From Belliella kenyensis (GTDB lineage Bacteria; Bacteroidota; Bacteroidia; Cytophagales; Cyclobacteriaceae): 64,000 nucleotides of DNA. The DNA lies in the NCBI RefSeq assembly GCF_022549675.1, contig NZ_JAKZGR010000001.1, positions 62,001 to 126,000 of the forward strand, given 5' to 3'. Under the pieces are notes generated by a model. That model was given only the letters and a program-made list of their open reading frames with translations, was not told the DNA's origin and made no database searches. Position 1 is the first letter of the stretch. Every line of letters starts with the position of its first letter. Of this stretch, positions 10,858 to 19,243 are shown piece by piece. The translations under genes were made by a program, and so were the position numbers.

Positions 10858-12162
10858 ATGAACCAAAGAAGAAAATTTATCAAGACATCTGCCCTTATCG
10901 CAGGATCGACCTTATTCAGTCCCTATGTATTGCCAAAGGCTTTTGCTACCGGGGATGATGTGATCAAGATAGCTTTGATAGGCTGTGGTGGGAGAGGAAC
11001 AGGTGCTGTTTTTCAAGCTTTTGACACAGGATATAATATCAAGCTAGTTGCGATGGCGGATGTCTTCAGAGATAGGCTAGATGGGAGCTTTGCACCAATC
11101 TTTCAAAAGTATGGCAAGGATAAGGTAGATGTACCAGAGGATAGAAAGTATGTAGGATTTGATGCATACAAAGAGGCTATGAAAGAAGCAGATGTAGTGA
11201 TACTTACTACACCTCCAGGATTTAGGCCTGATCACTTTGCAGAAGCTATCCGACAAAACAAGCAAGTATTTATGGAGAAGCCAGTTGCGGTTGATGCTGT
11301 TGGAATCCGTAAAGTATTGCAAGCATCCAAAGAAGCTAAGGAGAAAAAGTTGAATGTAGTAGTAGGACTTCAAAGGAGATATCAAGATAATTATAAAGAG
11401 ACAATTAGTCGCATTAATGAAGGGGCTATAGGGGATATTGTGTCTGGCCAAGTATATTGGAATGATGGAGGAGTATGGGTCAATCAGCGAACAGCTGGCA
11501 TGACCGAGATGGAATATCAATTGAGAAATTGGTATTATTTCAATTGGCTATGTGGAGATCATATTCTTGAACAGCATGTACATAACATAGATGTGATGAA
11601 TTGGGTGAAAGGTTCATATCCTATCAAAGCGGAAGGAACTGGGGGGAGATTTACACGTACTGGAAAAGAATTCGGAGAAATATTTGATCACCATTCGGTT
11701 ACCTATACTTTTGAAGATGGTTCGGTGATATTGGGAGAGTGTAGACACTTTTCGGGTGCTCACAATCGTGTAGATGAATCGTTTCAAGGGACAAAAGGGC
11801 GTGCCTATATGAATGCAGGAAACAGAGGGCAACTTTGGGATGGGAGTGGCAAATCCCTCTATGAACATGATACAAAAGGAAACAGAAATCCATTTCAAAC
11901 TGAACATGACGAGCTTTTTAAAGCAATTTCATCTGGAGAGTATAAGTTTCATGATGCTGATTATGCTGCCAAAAGCACCATGACTGCTATCATGGGTAGA
12001 GCTGCTACTTACTCTGGAAAAGTTATATCTTGGGAAGATTGTATGGCTTCGGAATTAGATCTCATGCCAGAAAAACTAGGCTGGTCAGAGCTTCCAAAAT
12101 CACTTCCAAATGAAGATGGATTTTATCCGATTGCAGTACCAGGCAAATCAAAAATGATATGA
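10858..12162 (+). CDS. Gfo/Idh/MocA family oxidoreductase with Tat-type signal
   Basis: I start the gene at ATG 10858 (434 residues) because MNQRRKFIKTSALIAGSTLF is a twin-arginine-like signal; the upstream GTG at 10801 would translate part of the dispersed repeat into an Asn-rich stretch. The Rossmann domain follows with ALIGCGGRGTGAVFQAFD, then MEKPVAVDAVGIRKVLQASK (the EKP motif of the family) and a C-terminal Gfo/Idh domain (DHILEQHVHNIDVMNWVKG). These enzymes use NAD(P) to oxidise or reduce sugars or inositols. The next gene overlaps by 4 bp and encodes a TIM-barrel isomerase, so the two act together, probably on a sugar in the periplasm. Substrate unknown. Confidence 0.85.
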   Translation: MNQRRKFIKTSALIAGSTLFSPYVLPKAFATGDDVIKIALIGCGGRGTGAVFQAFDTGYNIKLVAMADVFRDRLDGSFAPIFQKYGKDKVDVPEDRKYVGFDAYKEAMKEADVVILTTPPGFRPDHFAEAIRQNKQVFMEKPVAVDAVGIRKVLQASKEAKEKKLNVVVGLQRRYQDNYKETISRINEGAIGDIVSGQVYWNDGGVWVNQRTAGMTEMEYQLRNWYYFNWLCGDHILEQHVHNIDVMNWVKGSYPIKAEGTGGRFTRTGKEFGEIFDHHSVTYTFEDGSVILGECRHFSGAHNRVDESFQGTKGRAYMNAGNRGQLWDGSGKSLYEHDTKGNRNPFQTEHDELFKAISSGEYKFHDADYAAKSTMTAIMGRAATYSGKVISWEDCMASELDLMPEKLGWSELPKSLPNEDGFYPIAVPGKSKMI

Positions 12163-13070
12163 GCATGAAAAGGAGAAAATTTATTGAGAAGATTTCTTGG
12201 GCTACGGTATTGACTACAATGGTACCTTTTGCAATGGAAGCCAAATCTCCGAAAGCTGTTAGAAATTTCAAGCTAAACTATGGACCTCATTTTGGGATGT
12301 TTGAGCAGCACGCAGGTAAAGACTTGATGTCACAACTTGACTTTATGGCTGATCAAGGATTTCGTTCATTGGAAGATAATGGGATGCTTGGAAGATCCAC
12401 TGATGATCAAAACAAAATTTCCAAAAGGCTAGAAAAGCTCAATATGAAAATGGGCGTTTTTGTAGTGGATGGAGGAGATAATTGGAAAGTATCATTGACC
12501 TCGGGGAAAAGGGAGTTTTTGGATAATTTTCTAGATACTTGTAAAAGGTCTGTCGAAGTTGCCAAAAGAGTGAATGCTCAATGGATGACCGTAGTACCTG
12601 GTTTTTTTGAAAGAAACTTACCCATAGGCATACAAACAGGACATGTCATAGAAGCGTTGAAAAGAGGTGCAGAGATCTTTGAGCCACATGGGATGGTGAT
12701 GGTTTTAGAACCTTTGAGTGATACACCTGAGCTATTTTTGAGACATTCAGATCAAAGCTACAGTATATGTAAAGCCGTGGGTAGCCCCGCTTGCAAGATT
12801 CTTTACGATTCTTACCATTTGCAAAGAAATGAAGGAAATTTAATTTCGAACATTGATAAATGCTGGGACGAAATTGCCTACTTTCAGGTGGGAGATAATC
12901 CTGGTCGAAAAGAACCAGGAACTGGAGAGATCAACCACCAAAACATGTTCAAATATATCTATGATAAAGGATACGATGGTATCATTGGTATGGAGCATGG
13001 TTTGTCCCAAAGAGGATTGGAAGGAGAGAAAAAATTGATAGCTTCTTATGTTGAGGCAGATAATTTTTGA
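12159..13070 (+). CDS. Sugar phosphate isomerase/epimerase-like TIM-barrel protein
   Basis: This 303-residue protein starts at an ATG overlapping the previous stop. The first 30 residues (MSMKRRKFIEKISWATVLTT) again look like a signal with a KRRKF twin-arginine-like core. The rest resembles hydroxypyruvate isomerase / xylose-isomerase-like barrels: DFMADQGFRSLEDNGM, VLEPLSDTP near residue 182, ILYDSYHLQRNEG and FQVGDNPGRKEPGTGEI, with Glu, Asp, His and Glu as likely metal ligands. It is translationally coupled to the Gfo/Idh gene and 28 bp upstream of the GH20 gene. Substrate unknown. Confidence 0.8.
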   Translation: MSMKRRKFIEKISWATVLTTMVPFAMEAKSPKAVRNFKLNYGPHFGMFEQHAGKDLMSQLDFMADQGFRSLEDNGMLGRSTDDQNKISKRLEKLNMKMGVFVVDGGDNWKVSLTSGKREFLDNFLDTCKRSVEVAKRVNAQWMTVVPGFFERNLPIGIQTGHVIEALKRGAEIFEPHGMVMVLEPLSDTPELFLRHSDQSYSICKAVGSPACKILYDSYHLQRNEGNLISNIDKCWDEIAYFQVGDNPGRKEPGTGEINHQNMFKYIYDKGYDGIIGMEHGLSQRGLEGEKKLIASYVEADNF

Positions 13071-13098
13071 TAAAACTAAAACAAATAATAATTACCCT

Positions 13099-14997
13099 AT
13101 GAAATTCAAAATCCAGTCATTATTGATTGCACTGTTTTTATGCAGTACTTTATCCTATGCCCAATTATCTGAAACACTACCCATCATTCCCCATCCTCAA
13201 GAGTTTCAGATAGGAGATGGTGAATTTGTTTTGACAGATAAAATGCAAGTTTTCTCAGAAAATGAATCGCTTAGAAATTCTGTTTCACTCTTGAACTTTC
13301 AGCTAGAGAAATTATATGGTATACAACTAAAACCAATCCTAAGATCTGAAAATAGCACCAAAATTAAATTAATTCATGATCCAAAAGTAGAACCTGAATC
13401 TTATCAGCTTCAAGTGGATCCAAATAGCATTCAAATAGTAGGAGGTGAGGCAGGAGTGTTTTACGGACTACAATCCTTGTTGCAACTCATCAAGGAAGAA
13501 GATGGAAAATTGAAAATTGCTAGTGTCGACATCAAAGATAAGCCTGAGTTTGGATATCGCGGATTGATGATAGATGTGAGTAGACATTTTAGGTCTTTGG
13601 ACGAAATGAAAGAAATAGTAGACCTAATGGCTCATTTCAAACTGAATAGATTACACTGGCATCTCACTGATGATCAAGGCTGGAGATTAGAAATAAAAAA
13701 ATATCCTAAGCTAACACAGCAAGCTGCATGGAGAGATTCTACCATAATTGGTCAGTATGGTGATTTTAAGCCATTTATCTATGATGGTAAGCCGCATGGT
13801 GGTTTTTATACCCAAAGTGAGGCTAGGGAACTAGTAGCATATGCTGCCAAAAGGCATATAACAGTCATTCCAGAAATAGAACTTCCAGGTCATACATCAG
13901 CAGTCCTTGCAGCTTATCCGGAGTTTGGAAGTTTTGATGTAGTCAATGGCGTCCCGTTAAAAGGAAATATTGACGCAAAAAGAGAGAATGGAAACCCTTA
14001 CAATAATGAAATTCTAGGCTTTGTACCAGGTTATTGGGGTATTCTGTACAATATTTTTGGACCAAAAGAGCAAACTTTTCAGTTTTTGGAAGATGTGCTT
14101 ACCGAAGTGATGGAAATTTTTCCAAGTAAATATATTCATATAGGTGGAGATGAAGTACCAAAGGATCACTGGATTACCTCAAGTCTAGCTCAAGAAGTTA
14201 TCAAAAGAGAAAAGCTTAAGGATGAGCATGAGCTTCAAAGCTATTTCATCAAAAGAATTGAAAAATTCTTGAATAGTAAGGGAAGAAACCTAATCGGATG
14301 GGATGAAATTTTGGAGGGAGGACTAGCTCCAAACGCTACAGTTATGAGTTGGAGAGGAGAAGCTGGAGGTATTGCAGCAGCAAAGATGGGACACGATGTG
14401 ATAATGACACCAAACAGCCATATGTATTTTGATCATGGACAAGGAAAGCAATCAGAAGAGCCTCTTTTTATATGTTGCTATTTGCCACTTGAAAAAGTGT
14501 ACAGTTATCATCCAAGACCTAAGGATTTGACAACAGATCAACAAAAGCATGTTTTGGGTGTACAGGCCAATATGTGGACTGAATATGTGCCATCAAATGA
14601 AAAAATTCAATACATGATTTTCCCAAGGCTCCTAGCTCTATCTGAAGTGGCATGGATGCCTAAAGAAAAGAAAGAGTATGATCAGTTTGCAAAAACAAGA
14701 CTTCCTGAAAGTCTCAATAGACTAGAAAAATTGGGAGTAAATTTTAGAATTCCAGAAGCTCAAGTAGAAATTTCTACCAATGGAAGTAAGAAAGAAGTGA
14801 AACTAACCTCAAGTGTGTCTGGAAGTAAGATTTATTATACATTTGACGGGCATTTGGCAGATAGAAGTTCACATTTGTATCAAGATAAAATTGATATGCC
14901 CATCGTGGGTTCAGGACAAAATCCATTGAAACTGAATTACATCATCGTCACGCCTGGTAATAGACAAAGCGGAATGTATAGTATAGTCATTGATTGA
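13099..14997 (+). CDS. Beta-N-acetylhexosaminidase, GH20
   Basis: I place the start at ATG 13099 (632 residues), giving a signal peptide ending ...CSTLSYAQ. A GH20b N-terminal domain (PIIPHPQEFQIGDGEF) precedes the catalytic barrel, which opens with FGYRGLMIDVSRHFRSLDEM and has the catalytic pair Asp-Glu in HIGGDEVPKDHW near residue 350. WTEYVPSNEKIQYMIFPR is the usual end of the barrel, and a small C-terminal beta domain follows. The enzyme removes terminal GlcNAc or GalNAc from glycans or chitooligosaccharides outside the cytoplasm. It is the last gene of the operon from 10858 and fits the amino-sugar theme of the region. Confidence 0.93.
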   Translation: MKFKIQSLLIALFLCSTLSYAQLSETLPIIPHPQEFQIGDGEFVLTDKMQVFSENESLRNSVSLLNFQLEKLYGIQLKPILRSENSTKIKLIHDPKVEPESYQLQVDPNSIQIVGGEAGVFYGLQSLLQLIKEEDGKLKIASVDIKDKPEFGYRGLMIDVSRHFRSLDEMKEIVDLMAHFKLNRLHWHLTDDQGWRLEIKKYPKLTQQAAWRDSTIIGQYGDFKPFIYDGKPHGGFYTQSEARELVAYAAKRHITVIPEIELPGHTSAVLAAYPEFGSFDVVNGVPLKGNIDAKRENGNPYNNEILGFVPGYWGILYNIFGPKEQTFQFLEDVLTEVMEIFPSKYIHIGGDEVPKDHWITSSLAQEVIKREKLKDEHELQSYFIKRIEKFLNSKGRNLIGWDEILEGGLAPNATVMSWRGEAGGIAAAKMGHDVIMTPNSHMYFDHGQGKQSEEPLFICCYLPLEKVYSYHPRPKDLTTDQQKHVLGVQANMWTEYVPSNEKIQYMIFPRLLALSEVAWMPKEKKEYDQFAKTRLPESLNRLEKLGVNFRIPEAQVEISTNGSKKEVKLTSSVSGSKIYYTFDGHLADRSSHLYQDKIDMPIVGSGQNPLKLNYIIVTPGNRQSGMYSIVID

Positions 14998-15018
14998 TTA
15001 ATTGGAATTAGTTTTAAA

Positions 15019-15026
15019 TAACTTTG
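15019..15026 (+). promoter_or_regulatory. Candidate -7 box (TAACTTTG) for the GH109 gene
   Basis: TAACTTTG fits TANNTTTG exactly; an ATTG 22 bases upstream is a possible -33 element. It lies about 144 bp before the GH109-type gene, so the leader would contain the hairpin at 15078. Confidence 0.4.
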
Positions 15027-15077
15027 CCATTGATGGGTGATAGAAACCTATCTATAATAATCGCTGTAGATTATTTT

Positions 15078-15104
15078 GCTATGATTGATATCTTCAATCA
15101 TAGC
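15078..15104 (+). promoter_or_regulatory. Perfect 11-bp inverted repeat in the leader of the GH109 gene
   Basis: GCTATGATTGA, a 5-base loop, and TCAATCATAGC form a perfect stem. No T-run follows, so it is not an ordinary terminator. It may be an operator or a leader structure controlling the genes at 15170 onward. Confidence 0.4.
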
Positions 15105-15169
15105 TTATGGCGAGGGGAAGAATATACATAAAAACGAACTGCTTGATTCAACCTTAATCATTTAATAAT

Positions 15170-16579
15170 ATGAACAAAAAAAGAAGGGAATTTTTGAAAA
15201 TTTCAGGTCTCAGCGGTTTCGGACTATTAGGGACTTCTTTGAGTAATTTCAGCTCTGCTGATCAGCTTAAAAAGCTTCCTGATCATATTAAAAGTCCTTT
15301 TAATCAGCATTTCAATATGTCAGGTTATGCCGCTCCAAAACTTGATAGTGTTAGAGTGGGGTTCATAGGATTGGGTATGAGAGGGCCTTCTGCTGTATCA
15401 AGAATGAGTAGAATTGAAGGAGTTGAGATAGTGGCTCTATGTGATCTTAAAGAGGAAAAAGTAAAAAAAGTATCAAGTTCATTAAAAAATATCAATTCAA
15501 AGCCGGCTCAATATGCTGGGAGTTCTGATGTATGGAAAGAATTGGTAGACAGAGATGATCTAGACCTGATTTATATAGCCACTCCTTGGGAGTGGCATAC
15601 TCCTATGGCGGTGTACGCTATGGAAGCTGGAAAACATGTAGCTGTTGAAGTACCAGCAGCGAAGACAATTGAGGAATGTTGGCAATTGGTAGAAACTTCA
15701 GAAAAAACTAAAAAGCATTGTATGATGCTTGAAAATTGCTGTTATGACTTTTTTGAATTGATGACCTTGAGTATGGCTAGAGATGGTTTTTTTGGGGATA
15801 TTCTCCACGCTGAGGGTGCTTATATTCACGACCTTTTAGAGCTGAATTTCTCTAAAGAAGCCTACGAAGACATGTGGCGATTGAAAGAAAATTTCAGAGA
15901 TGGAAACTTATATCCTACGCATGGTCTTGGACCAATTGCCCAAATAATGAATATCAATAGAGGGGATCAATTCGACTATTTATCATCACTTTCTTCGGCT
16001 GATTTTCACATGGGAAATAAGGCGAATGAGCTCGCAAATACTGATGGATTCTATGATTCATTCAAGAATAAAAGTTTTGGAGGCAACATGAATACTACAA
16101 TGATAAAGACAAAGCAAGGTAAATCTTTGATGCTACAACATGACGTAACATCACCGAGGCCATATTCTAGACTTCATGCGATAAGTGGAACGAAAGCATT
16201 TGCACAAAAATACCCCAGTGAAAGGATATCACGTGGTCATTCTTGGATATCAGAACAGGAAGTTTCTGAATTGAGAGAGAAATATACTCCAGAAATCATC
16301 AAAAAAGTAGGAGATTTGGCACAGAAAATTGGTGGACATGGAGGTATGGATTTTATGATGGAATGGCGTCTTGTAGATTGCCTTAGAAACGGCTTGCCAT
16401 TAGATCAAGATGTATATGATGCTGCACTTTGGTCTGTAATTTCACCATTGAGTGAATGGTCAGTACTCAATAGATCAAACTCAATTGATGTTCCTGATTT
16501 CACTCGTGGCGCATGGAAAACCAACATACCCATTGATATTACCCTAAATGGTGGTGGCTCAACCTCAGTAAAAATGTAA
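15170..16579 (+). CDS. GH109-type glycosidase (alpha-N-acetylgalactosaminidase-like), Tat signal
   Basis: This 469-residue protein opens with MNKKRREFLKISGLSGFGLL, a twin-arginine-type signal. The NAD-binding Rossmann fold shows RVGFIGLGMRGPSAVSRM near residue 61, and the distinctive GH109 blocks follow: TPWEWHTPMAVYAMEAGKH, CCYDFFELMTLSMARDGFFG and EGAYIHDLLELNF. GH109 enzymes cleave alpha-GalNAc (A-antigen-like ends, mucin-type glycans) by an NAD-dependent oxidation/elimination mechanism. I prefer this to a generic Gfo/Idh dehydrogenase because of those blocks. It lies among GH20, phospholipase and amino-sugar genes, which suggests host- or algae-derived glycan use. The exact specificity is not shown by sequence. 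Confidence 0.8.
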   Translation: MNKKRREFLKISGLSGFGLLGTSLSNFSSADQLKKLPDHIKSPFNQHFNMSGYAAPKLDSVRVGFIGLGMRGPSAVSRMSRIEGVEIVALCDLKEEKVKKVSSSLKNINSKPAQYAGSSDVWKELVDRDDLDLIYIATPWEWHTPMAVYAMEAGKHVAVEVPAAKTIEECWQLVETSEKTKKHCMMLENCCYDFFELMTLSMARDGFFGDILHAEGAYIHDLLELNFSKEAYEDMWRLKENFRDGNLYPTHGLGPIAQIMNINRGDQFDYLSSLSSADFHMGNKANELANTDGFYDSFKNKSFGGNMNTTMIKTKQGKSLMLQHDVTSPRPYSRLHAISGTKAFAQKYPSERISRGHSWISEQEVSELREKYTPEIIKKVGDLAQKIGGHGGMDFMMEWRLVDCLRNGLPLDQDVYDAALWSVISPLSEWSVLNRSNSIDVPDFTRGAWKTNIPIDITLNGGGSTSVKM

Positions 16580-16663
16580 AACAATTTCTTAATATTAAAT
16601 TTTGATTGATACATTGATTTGAAGTTATTTTTGATTCAGCTTCACCTTGCTTTATTTTAAACT

Positions 16664-19201
16664 ATGACACAAACAACAGATCATTCACGAAGAGATTTTT
16701 TTAAAAAAGCGAGCATGCTGTTGGGTGGACTTTCTGTCTCTAGCCCTTTGATAGCAGCTATTCAAAAAGCCTATGATATTCAATCGAATCCAGGTAGTAG
16801 CTTCTATGATGCAGAACATATCGTCTTCTTAATGCAAGAAAATAGATCCTTTGATCATTGTTTTGGATCTTTGAAGGGAGTGAGGGGATTTAATGATCCT
16901 CGCGCCATTAAGCTATCCAATGGAAATCCCGTATGGTTTCAGCCAGATAGTAATGGTAAGTCTTACCCTCCGTTTAGGTTGAACATGAAGGATTCAAATG
17001 CCACTTGGTTAGGAGATTTGCCACATTCTTGGGAAAATCAAGTTGATGCATATAATGCAGGAAAGTTTGATAAATGGATAATAGCCAAAAAGCCTTCGAA
17101 TAAGGAGTTCAATCATATTCCATTGACTATGGGTTATTATCAGCGGCAAGATATTCCCTTTTATTATGCTCTAGCTGATGCCTTTACTGTTGCTGATCAG
17201 CACTTCTGCTCCTCACTGACAGGAACTACTACCAATAGGATGTTTTTTTGGACTGGAAAGACTCATGGGGCTGATGGTGATAAACCAAAAGTTAGAAATT
17301 CTGAAGTCGACTATGAAAAAGAGGTGGATTGGTTAACTTTTCCGGAAATTTTGGAAGATAATCAGGTCTCATGGAGAATCTATCAAAATGAAGTAAGCAT
17401 CAAAACAGGTCTTTCTGGAGAAGCAGAAAGCCTTTTGGCTAATTTTACAGATAATAACTTGGAATGGTTTAGCCAGTATCAAGTCAGGTTCTGCAAAGGG
17501 CATTTGAATTATTGCAAAACCGTAAATGACACTTTTCCAGAAATCATAGATAAGGCAGAGAAAGAACTGCTTACCACTAAACTGGAAGACATAGCAGGTT
17601 TAGAGCTAGAATTGAGTAAAAAGAGGAAAACTCTTTTATATGCCATCAAAACTTTAAAAGATTACAGTCAGGCAAATTTCCTTAAGCTTGACCAGAGGTC
17701 AAGAAAATTACATAGCCGCGCATTTGTTACCAACGAAAATGATCCAGATTATCATAAAATTGATTCCTTTGCTTATGAAAATAATGGAGAAATCCACGAG
17801 GTTTATATACCAAAAGGCGATATATTAAAATCGTTTAGAGATGATGTCAAAAATGGGAAACTACCCACCGTGTCATGGCTAGTTGCTCCCCAGAAATTTT
17901 CAGATCACCCATCTTCTCCATGGTATGGTGCTTGGTATGTATCCGAAGTGTTGAATATACTTACTGAAAACCCTGAAATGTGGAAAAAAACAATCTTCAT
18001 CTTAAACTATGATGAAAATGATGGTTATTTTGATCATATTCCTCCATTTTTAGCTCCAAATGAGCAAGACCAGCAAACTGGTAAGCTATCAAAAGGCTTG
18101 AGTACAAAAGGAGAGTGGGTAAGCTATGAACAAGAGATTCAAGCTGGATTTGATCAAAAGGATGCAAGAGAAAGTCCAGTGGGATTAGGATATAGGGTAC
18201 CTCTAATTGTGGCTTCGCCTTGGTCTAAGGGAGGTTGGGTGAATTCTCAAATTTGTGATTTAACATCGAGTTTGATGTTTTTAGAAACTTTTTTAAGTAA
18301 AAAAACTAGGAAAGCAATTCATTGCCCCAATATTAGTTCCTGGAGAAGGGAGATTTGTGGAGACCTAACTTCAATGTTTAGAGAGGTAGATGGACAGCAT
18401 TTAGATTTTGGGGCTATTGATCAAAAGGCTCACATGGAATGGATACATTCTGCAAAAAGTTTGAATCTTCCAAAGGATTTTGTCACGGTCCATGAGGAGG
18501 ATTTGTTTTCTGACCAATGCCAACAGTTTATCAGCCCACAGGAAGTAGGAGTGAAGCCTTCCAACATTATACCCTACGAGCATTATTGTGATTTAGAATT
18601 GGATTCGAATAAAATTAAGACTTTCTTTTCATGTGGAGAAGAGATTTTTGGTAAGCAATCTAAAGGTGCACCTTTAAAAGTGTTTGCTAGAGCTGGATAT
18701 CGAAATCCTCAAAAAGATTCGAATCAATTTGCGTGGGATTTTGCAGTAAAGACTGGTGATACTTTATCATATGAATGGTTTCAAGAATGTTTTGAGGATG
18801 GAGAGGTTGCACTTGATATTCATGGGCCAAATGGTTTTTGGAGATCTATAATGTCAAAAAAATCAAATAACCATAAATTGGGATTTGCAACAAAATATAA
18901 GGCGACTAATTCAGATCATATTTCAATCACACTAATCCTAAACAACAATAGCAAGGATGCTTTCACTGCTTTATTAATTGATAATCAATTCCCTGAAATT
19001 TCGAAGAAAATCCTTTTTCAACCTAATGATAAATACCTTTGGACAGTTGATCTTTCGAAAACAAAGGGTTGGTATGACCTATCAGTGAGCAAACTTGATA
19101 AAAGCTTTGAATATCATTTGGCTGGTAGAGTGGATGGTGCGTTTAGCACGATTACAGATCCCCAAATGGGGCATATAACCATAAAAGGCCAATCAATGTA
19201 A
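16664..19201 (+). CDS. Phosphocholine-type phospholipase C, Tat-exported
   Basis: This 845-residue protein starts with a Tat-like signal (HSRRDFFKKASMLLGGLSV). The phosphoesterase domain has HIVFLMQENRSFDHCFGSLKG near residue 46 with the metal-binding Glu-Asn, then SSLTGTTTNRMFFW (a conserved Thr region), LNYDENDGYFDHIPPFLAP and VGLGYRVPLIVASPWSKGGW. Two DUF756-like beta domains occupy the C-terminus. The architecture matches the PlcH/PlcN family, which hydrolyses phosphatidylcholine or sphingomyelin. The gene starts 84 bp after the GH109 gene and may be co-transcribed with it. Confidence 0.9.
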   Translation: MTQTTDHSRRDFFKKASMLLGGLSVSSPLIAAIQKAYDIQSNPGSSFYDAEHIVFLMQENRSFDHCFGSLKGVRGFNDPRAIKLSNGNPVWFQPDSNGKSYPPFRLNMKDSNATWLGDLPHSWENQVDAYNAGKFDKWIIAKKPSNKEFNHIPLTMGYYQRQDIPFYYALADAFTVADQHFCSSLTGTTTNRMFFWTGKTHGADGDKPKVRNSEVDYEKEVDWLTFPEILEDNQVSWRIYQNEVSIKTGLSGEAESLLANFTDNNLEWFSQYQVRFCKGHLNYCKTVNDTFPEIIDKAEKELLTTKLEDIAGLELELSKKRKTLLYAIKTLKDYSQANFLKLDQRSRKLHSRAFVTNENDPDYHKIDSFAYENNGEIHEVYIPKGDILKSFRDDVKNGKLPTVSWLVAPQKFSDHPSSPWYGAWYVSEVLNILTENPEMWKKTIFILNYDENDGYFDHIPPFLAPNEQDQQTGKLSKGLSTKGEWVSYEQEIQAGFDQKDARESPVGLGYRVPLIVASPWSKGGWVNSQICDLTSSLMFLETFLSKKTRKAIHCPNISSWRREICGDLTSMFREVDGQHLDFGAIDQKAHMEWIHSAKSLNLPKDFVTVHEEDLFSDQCQQFISPQEVGVKPSNIIPYEHYCDLELDSNKIKTFFSCGEEIFGKQSKGAPLKVFARAGYRNPQKDSNQFAWDFAVKTGDTLSYEWFQECFEDGEVALDIHGPNGFWRSIMSKKSNNHKLGFATKYKATNSDHISITLILNNNSKDAFTALLIDNQFPEISKKILFQPNDKYLWTVDLSKTKGWYDLSVSKLDKSFEYHLAGRVDGAFSTITDPQMGHITIKGQSM

Positions 19202-19243
19202 ATTGACTAGCCTCTTAAAGTGATTTTCTATTTGATTGAATAA

